Part shown: piece by piece, positions 45,322-55,359 of the stretch | Numbering within the stretch: position 1 is the first letter of the stretch | How the letters are laid out: every line of letters starts with the position of its first letter | NCBI GenBank assembly: GCA_021805865.1 | Contig: JAJZDX010000008.1 | Span: 1 to 64,000, forward strand | Direction: 5' to 3' | DNA length: 64,000 nt | Source: Pseudomonadota bacterium | GTDB lineage: Bacteria; Pseudomonadota; Gammaproteobacteria; Steroidobacterales; Steroidobacteraceae | Position numbers and translations under genes: made by a program | The notes under the pieces: generated by a model | Databases searched by the model: none | Seen by the model: only the letters and a program-made list of their open reading frames with translations | Told to the model about the DNA's origin: nothing

Positions 45322-46266
45322 ATGAGTAACGAGCTCACGTGGGCCACGGCGTTTGCGCCGGCATCGAGCGGCAACGTCGCGATCGGCTTCGACATTCTCG
45401 GCTTCGCCGTCGATGCCCTGGGCGATCGGGTGACGGTGAGCCGCACGGACAGGCCCGGTGTCACCATCTCGGGCATCACCGGTGTGGCCGGAGAGCTGCC
45501 GAGCAATCCGGCGCAGAACACCGCCGGCCGGTCCCTGCTCGCCATGCAGGAGGCGCTGCAGCCGGGGTTCGGATTCGACATGCACATCGAGAAGGGCATT
45601 CCGCTCGGCTCCGGCCTCGGCGGCTCGGCGGCCTCGGCGGTCGGGGCAGTGGTGGCGGCCAACGCGCTGCTCGGCGCTCCATGCGAGAAGCTCGAGCTCT
45701 TGAAGTTCGCCATGCAGGGCGAGGCGGTGGCCAGCGGGTCGCTGCACGTGGACAACATCGCCCCGTCGCTGTTCGGCGGACTGGTGCTCACGGTCGGGAT
45801 CGATCACCCGCGGGTGAAGCGCATTCCGGTGCCGCAGCGCATTCGCGCCGTCATCGTACATCCGCACATGTTCCTCGCGACGCGGCAGGCGCGCGCGATC
45901 TTGAAGCGAAGCGTGGATCTCTCGGACTTCGTCTGGCAGACGGCGAACCTCGCCGGGTTCATCTCCGGCTGCTACACCGAGGATCTCGACATGATCCGCG
46001 AATCCTTCCAGGATGTGGTGATCGAGCCGCAGCGCCAGGCGCTCATTCCGGGGTTCCAGGAGGTGCGTGCGGCGGCGATGGGCGCGGGCGCCCTCGGCTG
46101 CTCGATCTCCGGGGCGGGACCGTCGCTGTTCGCATGGGCGCTCGAGCCGGATGCGCAGGGGGTGCTCGAGGCGATGCGCGGTCAATTCGTCTCGCGCTCC
46201 ATCCATGTCGATGAATGGGTCGTCGGGCTCGCATCCCCGGGTGCGCGCGTGACGGCCAGTGGCTGA
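45322..46266 (+). CDS. thrB: Homoserine kinase
   Basis: This 314-aa GHMP kinase phosphorylates homoserine. It opens with ATAFAPASSGNVAIGFDILG and has the ATP-binding loop PLGSGLGGSAASAVGA. The C-terminal SISGAGPSLFAW is the third GHMP motif. It lies between thrA (4 nt) and thrC (22 nt). Confidence 0.95.
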   Translation: MSNELTWATAFAPASSGNVAIGFDILGFAVDALGDRVTVSRTDRPGVTISGITGVAGELPSNPAQNTAGRSLLAMQEALQPGFGFDMHIEKGIPLGSGLGGSAASAVGAVVAANALLGAPCEKLELLKFAMQGEAVASGSLHVDNIAPSLFGGLVLTVGIDHPRVKRIPVPQRIRAVIVHPHMFLATRQARAILKRSVDLSDFVWQTANLAGFISGCYTEDLDMIRESFQDVVIEPQRQALIPGFQEVRAAAMGAGALGCSISGAGPSLFAWALEPDAQGVLEAMRGQFVSRSIHVDEWVVGLASPGARVTASG

Positions 46267-46288
46267 ACGGCCGGGAGACCCTAGAGCT

Positions 46289-47593
46289 ATGCGTTTCACG
46301 AGCACTCGCGACCCCAAGCTCTCCGCGGGCTTCGCCGATGCGCTGTCGCAGGGGCTGGCGCCCGACGGCGGGCTGTATGTGCCGCAGGTCTGGCCGCACC
46401 TGGTGCCCGAGGCGTTCGGCCCGGCCGAGGATCTGGCGGCCGTCGGCACGCGGCTGCTCGAGCCTTTTGCCGAGGGCGATGTGCTTGCGCCATCGCTCGG
46501 TGACATTCTCACCGAGGCATTCGATTTCCCGGCTCCGGTGCTGGCGCTGCCGCGCGAGCGGCTCTCGATCCTGGAGCTCTTTCACGGTCCGACCGCCGCG
46601 TTCAAGGATTTCGGCGCGCGCTTCCTGGCCGCCTCGCTCGGCCGGCTGCGCCGGGGGAAGTCACGGCCGCTCACCATCCTGGTGGCCACCTCGGGCGACA
46701 CCGGCGGTGCGGTGGCGGCGGCGTTCCACGGCCGTCCCGGCATCGAGGTGGGGGTGCTGTTTCCGAAAGGGCTGGTCTCGCCGACTCAGGAGAGGCAGCT
46801 CACCTGCTGGGGCGGGAACGTCCGCTCCTTTGCCGTGCGCGGCACGTTTGATGACTGTCAGCGCCTGGTCAAGCAGGCCTTCATGGACCCGGGGCTGCGT
46901 GCCGGGCGCGAGCTTTCCTCGGCCAACAGCATCAATCTCGGACGCCTGCTGCCGCAGGCGGTGTATTACGCCGCGGCAAGCCTCTCGATCTGGCGCCGCC
47001 ACGGCGAGCCCGCCTCGTTCATCATCCCGAGCGGCAACCTCGGCAACTCGGTGGCCTGCATCTGGGCGCGCAAGGCGGGGCTGCCGATCCGGGACGTGGT
47101 GCTGGCCCATAACGCCAACCGCACCGTTCCCGACTATCTTGCCACGGGCGAGTGGTGTCCCCGGGCGAGCATCGCCACGCTGGCCTCGGCGATGGACGTG
47201 GGCAATCCTAGCAACATGGAACGGCTGCGCGCGCTGTATCCGCAGCTCGAGCAGATGCGCTCGGCGGTGAGCGCCTGCACGGTGGAGGATGCGGCCATCC
47301 GCGAGCGCATCCGCGCCGGCTACCGGCAGATGGGCCAGATCTGGTGTCCGCACACGGCCACGGCGGCGGAAGCCTACGAGCGGCTGCCCGAGGCGCTGCG
47401 CCAAAGCAGGCGCTGGGTGCTGGTCTCGACGGCCCATCCGGCGAAGTTCCGCGAGATCATCGAGCCGCTGATCGGCCGTGAGGTACCGGTGCCCGAGTCG
47501 CTCGCCCGGCTGTTCGCCCGTCCCAGCGCGTATCAGGAAATCGAGGCCGACCTCGATGCGCTCACGCGTGCGCTCGAGGACCGGCCCGCTTAA
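46289..47593 (+). CDS. thrC: Threonine synthase
   Basis: This 434-aa PLP enzyme converts phosphohomoserine to threonine. The PLP lysine lies in TAAFKDFGARF, preceded by LELFHGP. ATSGDTGGAVAAAF is the phosphate-binding loop, and IPSGNLGNSVA is conserved. I set the start at 46289 (MRFTSTRD), matching the family N-terminus and a GGGAG site. It closes the thrABC operon. Confidence 0.95.
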   Translation: MRFTSTRDPKLSAGFADALSQGLAPDGGLYVPQVWPHLVPEAFGPAEDLAAVGTRLLEPFAEGDVLAPSLGDILTEAFDFPAPVLALPRERLSILELFHGPTAAFKDFGARFLAASLGRLRRGKSRPLTILVATSGDTGGAVAAAFHGRPGIEVGVLFPKGLVSPTQERQLTCWGGNVRSFAVRGTFDDCQRLVKQAFMDPGLRAGRELSSANSINLGRLLPQAVYYAAASLSIWRRHGEPASFIIPSGNLGNSVACIWARKAGLPIRDVVLAHNANRTVPDYLATGEWCPRASIATLASAMDVGNPSNMERLRALYPQLEQMRSAVSACTVEDAAIRERIRAGYRQMGQIWCPHTATAAEAYERLPEALRQSRRWVLVSTAHPAKFREIIEPLIGREVPVPESLARLFARPSAYQEIEADLDALTRALEDRPA

Positions 47594-47607
47594 GAGGGGA
47601 GCGCAGA

Positions 47608-48204
47608 GTGCAGGGCATCATGAGCCTGCCGCTGGCGGCATGGGTGCTGGTGGCGGCCGCCGTGGCGGTGGGCTTCGGCCTCTCGTGGCTGTGGCGCTGG
47701 TACCGCGTGCGGCGCGCCCGCAAGGTACTGCGCACGGCGGTGACCTCCCTCGGCGCCGATCACCTGGTGGACGTGCTCGTGCCGGATGGCATGGGCGACG
47801 GTTACCACGTGGATTTTCTGCTGCTCACCGTGCACGGCATCGTGGTGATCGACATGCGCGAGGCGCAGGGAAACCTCTTCGGCGGCGACCAGATGGCCGA
47901 GTGGACCGTCATGGACGGCCCGCGCCGCTTCACCTTCGTCAATCCGCAGAATGGCCTCTATGACCGGGTGGCGGCGGTCAAGGCGATCACCGGCGATGTG
48001 CCGGTGGAGGGGCGGGTGGTGTTCACGAAGGGGAGCCGCTTCCCGAAGGGGCTGCCGAAGTGGACGCTGCTGATCGACTCGCTGCGCACGGAGTTCCCGG
48101 GCCTCGAGGCGGAGCAGGAAGCCAACACGATCTCGCACTATCGCGCAGCCTGGGAGCGGCTGAAGGCGGCGGTGAGCCCGAGCCCCATGGCGCACATGCG
48201 TTAG
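47608..48204 (+). CDS. Membrane-anchored NERD-like domain protein
   Basis: This 198-aa protein has one N-terminal membrane helix (AAWVLVAAAVAVGFGLSWLW) and a NERD (nuclease-related) core from about 45: LVDVLVPDGMGDGYHVDFLL, VHGIVVIDMRE and GRVVFTKGSRFPKG. The usual nuclease E-X-K after the beta strand reads DMR, so catalysis is doubtful. A GGGGAG site favours GTG at 47608; ATG at 47620 is an alternative. It follows thrC by 14 nt and is convergent with acs. Confidence 0.75.
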   Translation: MQGIMSLPLAAWVLVAAAVAVGFGLSWLWRWYRVRRARKVLRTAVTSLGADHLVDVLVPDGMGDGYHVDFLLLTVHGIVVIDMREAQGNLFGGDQMAEWTVMDGPRRFTFVNPQNGLYDRVAAVKAITGDVPVEGRVVFTKGSRFPKGLPKWTLLIDSLRTEFPGLEAEQEANTISHYRAAWERLKAAVSPSPMAHMR

Positions 48205-48237
48205 CCGGCATTTGCGCGGCCGGGGCTCCGGTTGCCG

Positions 48238-50283
48238 CTACCTGCCGCCGGCGGTCCTGTCGCGCACCAGCGCGCGCAGCTCCTCGACGATCTCGGGGTT
48301 GGCAAGCGTCGTGACATCACCGGCATCGTGGCCGCAGGAGATCGCGGTCAGCACGCGGCGCATGATCTTGCCCGAGCGGGTCTTCGGCAGATCGGGCACC
48401 AGCCAGATGCTGCGCGGACGCGCAATGGCGCCGATCTGCTCCATGATCGCGCTGGAGATCTTCTGAGCCATCGGCTCGCCGGCGGCCACGCCGGGGTGCA
48501 GTGAGGCGTAGACCTCCGGCAGCGCGCCCTTGATGTCATCCGGAACCGGCACCACGGCCGCTTCGGCCACTTCCGGCACGGTCAGACAGGCGGCCTCCAG
48601 CTCCTTGGTGCCAAGCCGGTGGCCCGCCACGTTGATCACGTCGTCGATCCGTCCGAGGATGCGGATGTAACCGTCCTCGGCGCGCAGCGCTCCGTCACCG
48701 GCGAAATACGGCCAGTCGCGCCAGTCTTTGCTGCCGAGCTTGGAGTAGCGCGCGTAGTACGTCTTGACGAAGCGCTCGTCGTCACCCCAGATGGTGAGCA
48801 TGCGGCCCGGCCAGGGGTTGCGGATGCAGATGTTGCCGGCCTTGTGGCTGCCGGGCGGCACCTCGTGTCCATTCTCGTCGTAGATCGTCGGATAGATGCC
48901 CGGCAGACCCGGCCCGTTGGCGCCGGGCTTCATGAGGTGGATGCCGGGCACGGTCGAGCACAGATGCCCGCCGGTTTCGGTCTGCCACCAGGTGTCGACG
49001 ATCACCGCTTCGCGCTTGCCGATCACCTCCCAGTACCAACGCCACGTCGAGGGCTCGATCGGCTCGCCGACCGTGGTCATGTGCTTGAAGTGATAGTTGT
49101 ATTGGCCGGGGATGTCCGAGCCCGCCCGGCGCAGCGCGCGGATCGCAGTCGGGGAGGTGTGGAAGATGTTGACGCCCAGCTCCTCGGCGATGCGCCACGG
49201 CCGTCCCGCATCCGGGAAGTTCGGCACGCCCTCGTAGATCACCGAGGTTGCCGCCACCGCGAGCGGCCCGTACACGATGTAGGAATGTCCCGTGATCCAG
49301 CCGATGTCCGCCATGCACCAGTACACGTCTTGCGGGTGCAGGTCCTCGATGTACTTGGAGGTGCCGGCGACGTAGGCCAGGTAGCCACCGGTCGAGTGCT
49401 GCGCGGCCTTGGGCTTGCCCGTGGTGCCGGAGGTGTACATGAGAAAGAGGGTGTCGTTGGCGTCCATGATCTCGGGCGCGACCTCCCGGCGCTTGCAGCC
49501 GGCCAGCGCCTCGTCGACGAAAAAGTCCCGTCCCTCGAGCATCGGCGCCTCACTGTGATATTCGCCCGGGCGGCGGCGCCAGACCAGCACCTTCTCCACC
49601 CTGGCGCCCGCCTTGGCGGACTCGAGCGCCGTCGTATCGGCCTTCTTCTTGTGATCGAGGAGCTTGCCGCCGCGGTAGTACGCATCCATGGTGATCAGCA
49701 CGCGGCTGCCGGAGTCGATGATGCGATGGGCGCAGGCCGAGGCGGAAAATCCGCTGAACACCTGCGAGTGGATCACCCCGAGGCGCGCACAGGCGAGCAT
49801 CGTGATCGGCAGCTCGAGGGTCATCGGCAGGTGCAGCGTGACCCGGTCCCCGCGTTTGAGTCCGCAGAACTCGCGCAGCATCGCCGCCGTCTCATTGACC
49901 CGCCGGTGCAGTTGCTGATAGGTCAGGGCGACGATGGGCTCGCCCTCGGGCTCGGGGACGAAGTAGAAGGCCGTCTTGTTGCGGTGTATCTCGAGGTTGC
50001 GGTCGACGCAGTTGTGACAGGCATTGAGCTTGCCGCCGACGAACCACTTGAAGAACGGCGGATTGGAGCTGTCGAGCATGGTGTGCCAAGGCTGATCCCA
50101 GTCGAGCATCTCGCCGTACTCGCGGAAGCACTCCGGGAAGTTCTTCTCCGAGAAGCGCTCGAACACGGTCGGGTCCGTAAGGTTCGCCTGGGCGATGAAT
50201 TGCGCCGAGGGGCGCAGGTAGCTCTCCTCCCGCCAGTGGGCGGCGATGACCGCTGCATCCTCTTCGACATCGATCGGGCTCAT
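48238..50283 (-). CDS. acs: Acetyl-CoA synthetase
   Basis: This 681-aa AMP-forming ligase makes acetyl-CoA from acetate, ATP and CoA. The P-loop is YTSGTTGKPKAAQHSTGG. VDTWWQTETGG holds the Trp that limits substrates to short acids. GRIDDVINVAGHRLGT and the C-terminal PKTRSGKIMRR (Lys about 639, the site acetylated by Pat in homologues) complete it. GGAG lies 8 nt before the ATG. A sigma54 promoter and CbrB-like sites lie upstream, just beyond a hairpin-rich leader. The next gene upstream is cbrB. Confidence 0.95.
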   Translation of the reverse strand: MSPIDVEEDAAVIAAHWREESYLRPSAQFIAQANLTDPTVFERFSEKNFPECFREYGEMLDWDQPWHTMLDSSNPPFFKWFVGGKLNACHNCVDRNLEIHRNKTAFYFVPEPEGEPIVALTYQQLHRRVNETAAMLREFCGLKRGDRVTLHLPMTLELPITMLACARLGVIHSQVFSGFSASACAHRIIDSGSRVLITMDAYYRGGKLLDHKKKADTTALESAKAGARVEKVLVWRRRPGEYHSEAPMLEGRDFFVDEALAGCKRREVAPEIMDANDTLFLMYTSGTTGKPKAAQHSTGGYLAYVAGTSKYIEDLHPQDVYWCMADIGWITGHSYIVYGPLAVAATSVIYEGVPNFPDAGRPWRIAEELGVNIFHTSPTAIRALRRAGSDIPGQYNYHFKHMTTVGEPIEPSTWRWYWEVIGKREAVIVDTWWQTETGGHLCSTVPGIHLMKPGANGPGLPGIYPTIYDENGHEVPPGSHKAGNICIRNPWPGRMLTIWGDDERFVKTYYARYSKLGSKDWRDWPYFAGDGALRAEDGYIRILGRIDDVINVAGHRLGTKELEAACLTVPEVAEAAVVPVPDDIKGALPEVYASLHPGVAAGEPMAQKISSAIMEQIGAIARPRSIWLVPDLPKTRSGKIMRRVLTAISCGHDAGDVTTLANPEIVEELRALVRDRTAGGR

Positions 50284-50357
50284 CTCGTTTTCTCCACGCT
50301 TGTCAAGACTTCATTCGGAGCGGCGGTGGCGGCGGCGATCGAGGGGCAGCGGCACTG

Positions 50358-50405
50358 GCACGGATCAGATGTCCGTGCGCGCATCGTGGACGCCGAGGCG
50401 TCCAC
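50358..50405 (-). promoter_or_regulatory. Two strong hairpins in the acs leader
   Basis: On the minus-strand transcript, a 9-bp stem (50386-50394 with 50397-50405, GTGGACGCC/GGCGTCCAC) is followed by a 7-bp stem (50358-50364 with 50372-50378, arms GCACGGA/TCCGTGC). Both lie between the predicted start near 50430 and the acs ATG. They could be a leader structure or the body of a small RNA. Confidence 0.5.
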
Positions 50406-50440
50406 CCCCCGCAAATCGTTCTGCAGCACCGTCGGCACCG

Positions 50441-50457
50441 ATGCAAGAGGAGTGCCA
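50441..50457 (-). promoter_or_regulatory. Sigma54 (-24/-12) promoter of acs
   Basis: On the minus strand TGGCAC (50457-50452), 5 nt, then TTGCAT (50446-50441) matches the RpoN consensus TGGCAC-N5-TTGCA. The GG and GC pairs have the required spacing. Transcription would start near 50430 and run into acs. Confidence 0.75.
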
Positions 50458-50501
50458 GGCGCGCAAGCGGTTGATTTACCTTCCTGCCCGCGCGGCCGGG
50501 T

Positions 50502-50537
50502 GTTACCCGATGTAACGGCCCATCCGCGCAGCGTAAC
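50502..50537 (-). promoter_or_regulatory. Candidate CbrB enhancer sites upstream of acs
   Basis: A perfect palindrome GTTAC-N5-GTAAC occupies 50502-50516. A second GTAAC half-site begins at 50532, exactly 20 bp away. They lie about 80-100 bp upstream of the predicted acs start, the normal distance for an NtrC-type activator. Assignment to CbrB rests on context and the matching motif upstream of the porin-satP genes. Confidence 0.55.
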
Positions 50538-50573
50538 AGTCTGGGACAGCCGGCTCTCGCGGGCGCGTGCGGA

Positions 50574-52000
<1,427 letters not shown>

Positions 52001-52004
<4 letters not shown>

Positions 52005-54871
52005 GCGAGTTCTCCCGCGGTGGATTGGGGCAGGAACACTTCGACCCGGGTGCCGGAGCCGGGCTCGCTCTCGATGCTCACGCGGCCTCCGTGGTCGTGC
52101 ACGATGCCATAGACGACCGAGAGGCCGAGACCGGTGCCGCGGCCCGGCGCCTTCGTGGTGAAGAACGGCTCGAATACCCGTTCCTGCGTGTCCGAGGGGA
52201 TGCCGCACCCGTGGTCCTCGACCTCGAAGCGCACGCCGTCAGCGCAATCCGTGGCGCACACCGCGATCTCGCCGCCGGCGAAGGAGGCGTCGGCCGCATT
52301 GGTCAGAAGATTCACCAGCACCTGCAGGATCTGCTGGCGCCCCCCGAACAGCTGCAGGGACCTCGGCACGTGGTTGAGGAAGCGCGGCCGGTCATGCGCG
52401 CAGCCGAGCTGCACCAGGCGCAGCGCCTCATCGACGCAGGCGGCGAGAACGAAGCGCTCTGTCCGGCACCCGAGCTCCGCTCCCGGGTGGCTGAAGGACA
52501 GCAGCGTCGAGACGATCTGCTGGATTCGACGGACTTGTCCGAGAATCTCATCGAGTCCTTGGCGCAGCTCCATGTCCGCGTCGAGCTTCAGATTCTGCGC
52601 GAGTGCGCCGATGCCGGTGAGCGGATTGCCGATCTCGTGCGCAACGCCGGCGGCGAGCGTGCCGATCGAGGCGAGCCGCTCGGAGTGCGCGAGCTCCGCC
52701 TCGAGCAGCCGCTGCTCGGACAGATCTTCGATGAGCACGACTTTGTCGCTCTCGGGTCCCGGGCCCACCGTCGCCTTGTGCAGATTCAGCCAAAGCGCGC
52801 GGCCGGGCACGCTCAGCTGCACGCGGTACAGCTGAGTGTCGGTCACCGAGAGGAAGCCCAGCAGCAGATCCGCCCACTGGGCCGGCAGATCCCCGACCCT
52901 GTGTCCGAGCGCATCGTCCTCGGCCAGCCCCGTGAGCCTCGAGAGGCGCTGGTTCCACAGCCGCACCCGGCCTTCGCCGGAAATCGAGCAGGCCCCGATC
53001 GGCAGCTCGCGCAGCATTTGGCGGTGCAGGCGGCGCAGATGATCGAGCTCGGCGGCGAGCCCCGTCAACCGCCGCGGCGAGCGCTCCAGGTATTCCTCGA
53101 CCAAACGGCCGGCGGGCTCGCGCGTGCCGAGCAGCGCCCACGCCAGATGCGGGCCGACCAGGCCCGAGAGGTTGCGCTCCAGGCAGTGCTCGAGCGCGAG
53201 CAGCGCGTGCGGCCGCGATTCCTGCGGGTCGAGCTGGCAGTCAGCGAGCGCGCGGGCGATCTCGCGCCCGGCATCGGCCGGTCCGAGCGCGGCGCTCAGG
53301 CGGCCGGTGAGCTGCGCGACGCTCGGCACATGCGGATCCTCGCGCAACAAGGGTGCATGCAGGCGGATCGCCTGATCCGCCAATAGCTCGCGGGTCCGCG
53401 GCCGGGTGGCGAGCGACACCACCACCAACAGGCCGATATTGGTCGCCAGCGTCCAGAATGTCAGCGACGGCCAATCGGGCGCGGCCGCATGAGGCAGCGA
53501 CCAGAGCTGTACGCCAAACAGCGGCAGCATCAGGCGCACGAACCACACCGCCATGCCGCCGCACGCACCGGCGAGGAAGCCCGCTCCGGTGGCCCGCGGC
53601 CAGCTGAGCAGCGCAATGACGCCGGGCAGGAACTGCGTCACCGCGAGGAATGAGATCATGCCCATCTGCGCGAGTCCCTGGTTCTGGCGCATCACGACGT
53701 AGGCGAGGTAGCCGATGCCGATCACCGAGGCGAGCAGAATCCTCCTCCAGCGGCGCAACTGGCGATACAGGTCCCCGCTCCTTCGCCGCGGCAGCCACAG
53801 CGGCAGCGTGAGGTGGTTCAGACACATGCCGGCGAGCGCCAGGGACTCGACGATGAGCATGGCGCTCGCCGCCGAGACGCCCCCGACATACGCGAGCAGC
53901 GTCAACGCGGTGCCGCCGTAGCGCTTGGCGAGCGCCAGCACGAAATAATCCGGCGGCGCGGCGCTTGCCGTCTTGATGCCGGCCCACAGGATGAGGGGAA
54001 TCGGCAGATTGAGCAGCAGCAGGTAAAGCGGGTACAGCCACGAGGCGGTCGTCAGCCCGTCGCTCGCGCCGTTCTCGACGAACAGCATGTGAAAGCAGCG
54101 CGGCAACAGGAAGGCCGCCGAGGCAGAAAGCAGCAGAAGCGTGATCCAGGTGTCGGCGCCGACCGGCGCATACATGCTCGAGAGCAGGTGCGGATGCTCC
54201 GAAAGCCATCGGCCCACCCCGGACCAGCCGCCGAACACGACCACCACCACGAAAACGCCGGCTGCGAGCAGCGCCACGAGCTTGACGCTCGACTCGAACG
54301 CGATCGCCATCACCAAGCCCTCGTGGCGGGCCCGAGACTTCAGGTGACGGGCGCCGAAGGCCATGGCAAACAGCGTGATGAACGCGCAGAACACCGCGGC
54401 GAGGAGCGGCGAGGTCGGGCTGGCATGGCGTCCGGTCAATACCTCCATTGAGTCGGTCACCGCGCGGATCTGCAGCGCCATGTACGGCAGCAGGCCGAGC
54501 AGCATGAACACCGTGACCAGCGGTCCCGTGAAACGGTTGGCATAGCGGTACGCCAACAGATCCGCGAGCGACTGCAGCTCCCGCTCGCGCACCAGCCTGA
54601 GGATCGGTGAGAGCAGCAGCGGCGCCAGAATGAAGGTCAGCGTCACCCCGAGATAGATGGTCAGGAAGAGGAAGCCGCGATGGTCCGCGAACCCGACGCT
54701 GCCGTAATAGGTCCAGGTCGTCGCGTAGACGCCGAGCGATAGCGAGAACGTCACCGGATGGCGCGTCAGGCGCGCGGGCAGGAAGCCGCGCTCGGTCAGC
54801 CAGGCCACGAGGAACAGCAGGCCGAGATAGGCGAGGGCGACGACGAGCAGTGTGATGAGGTCAATCGTCAT
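52001..54871 (-). CDS. cbrA: SLC5-type sensor histidine kinase CbrA
   Basis: This 956-aa sensor has an N-terminal sodium/solute-symporter (SLC5) domain with about 13 helices (residues 1-500), including [15 protein letters not shown] and [19 protein letters not shown] linker leads to a PAS domain (about 605-720), then HisKA with His745 in [14 protein letters not shown]. The ATPase has [17 protein letters not shown] and GTGLGL. This is the CbrA layout (about 980 aa in Pseudomonas). The transporter part may sense or import a carbon source; here acetate-related genes flank it. It is followed by cbrB and preceded by a small overlapping gene. Confidence 0.92.
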
Positions 54872-55064
54872 GGCGCCTGCGATGCGCCAGCCAGGCGGCG
54901 GCGCCGATCAACAGCAGCCACAACAGATAAGGCGCCCACCAGCCGCGCTCCGGTGCCGCCCACAGCGCCACCGCCGGGCTTGCCAACAGCGCCACGGCCA
55001 CCCCGGCGAGCGCTGCCGATTCGGCGCCGCGCTGCGAGGCGTCGCCGCCGGTCTTGCGACTCAT
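54861..55064 (-). CDS. Small two-helix membrane protein overlapping cbrA (CbrX-like)
   Basis: This 67-aa protein starts MSRKTGGDASQRGAES and has two hydrophobic helices (ALAGVAVALLASPAVALWA and WWAPYLLWLLLIGAAAWLA), ending in HRRRHDD. A GGGGGA site precedes the ATG. Its end overlaps the cbrA start by 11 nt, implying coupled translation. A small gene cbrX occupies this place in Pseudomonas; small helical subunits also accompany some SLC5 symporters. I infer that it assists CbrA. Confidence 0.75.
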   Translation of the reverse strand: MSRKTGGDASQRGAESAALAGVAVALLASPAVALWAAPERGWWAPYLLWLLLIGAAAWLAHRRRHDD

Positions 55065-55082
55065 TGAGATCCCCCGTTCTCT

Positions 55083-55117
55083 GTTACCGATGGTAGCACG
55101 CGGTTGCGCACGGTAGC
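55083..55117 (+). promoter_or_regulatory. Tandem candidate CbrB sites between cbrX and the porin gene
   Basis: GTTAC-CGATG-GTAGC (55083-55097) and GTTGC-GCACG-GTAGC (55103-55117) are two imperfect palindromes with the same N5 spacer, exactly 20 bp apart. This is the spacing also seen before acs. They lie about 100-130 bp upstream of the -24/-12 promoter and 19 bp upstream of the cbrX start, so they could serve both sides. Confidence 0.5.
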
Positions 55118-55215
55118 GAGCGGGCGCGTGCGACGGCGGCGATTCAGTCAACTACATGAGGATAACCGTCTGTTATTCCACAAATTTTCCGGCACTCGCC
55201 CCCCGCGCGCAAGGT

Positions 55216-55232
55216 TGGCAAACGGCTTGCAT
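55216..55232 (+). promoter_or_regulatory. Sigma54 promoter of the outer-membrane channel-satP genes
   Basis: TGGCAA (55216-55221), 5 nt, TTGCAT (55227-55232) fits the RpoN consensus with one mismatch. Transcription should start near 55243, giving a leader of about 117 nt. Confidence 0.7.
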
Positions 55233-55295
55233 TCATCATCGCTCTGGGGGGGTGAGTGACGTGCCGGTCGTCGCCCCGCGGACGGATGAGTGCTG

Positions 55296-55330
55296 GATAT
55301 CAACATCTCTTATGACAGATATCAACATCT
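55296..55330 (+). repeat. Perfect 13-bp direct repeat in the leader
   Basis: GATATCAACATCT occurs at 55296-55308 and 55318-55330, a 22-bp period. Both copies lie in the predicted leader, 30-64 nt before the ATG. They are AT-rich against the background. Confidence 0.75.
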
Positions 55331-55359
55331 ATGATTCACAGCCAAACGAGGGGATTCGA

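Noticed and set aside
42930-45791. A 953-codon open frame antisense to thrA and thrB
   Set aside because: It is the codon-position shadow of thrA/thrB, with biased composition and no family features.
50301-50308. A TTGACA on the minus strand shortly before acs as a -35 box
   Set aside because: It lies about 15-20 nt from the start codon, leaving no room for a -10 box and leader.
50284-50430. A CrcZ homologue downstream of cbrB
   Set aside because: The position and sigma54 promoter fit, but there are no repeated A-rich Crc/Hfq motifs and the transcript reads into acs. I describe it as an acs leader instead.
55160-55177. ATAAC-N5-GTTAT inverted repeat between the tandem sites and the sigma54 promoter as a further CbrB site
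   Set aside because: The half-sites have the opposite polarity to GTTAC/GTAAC and differ at the ends, so I did not count it. It may be incidental.
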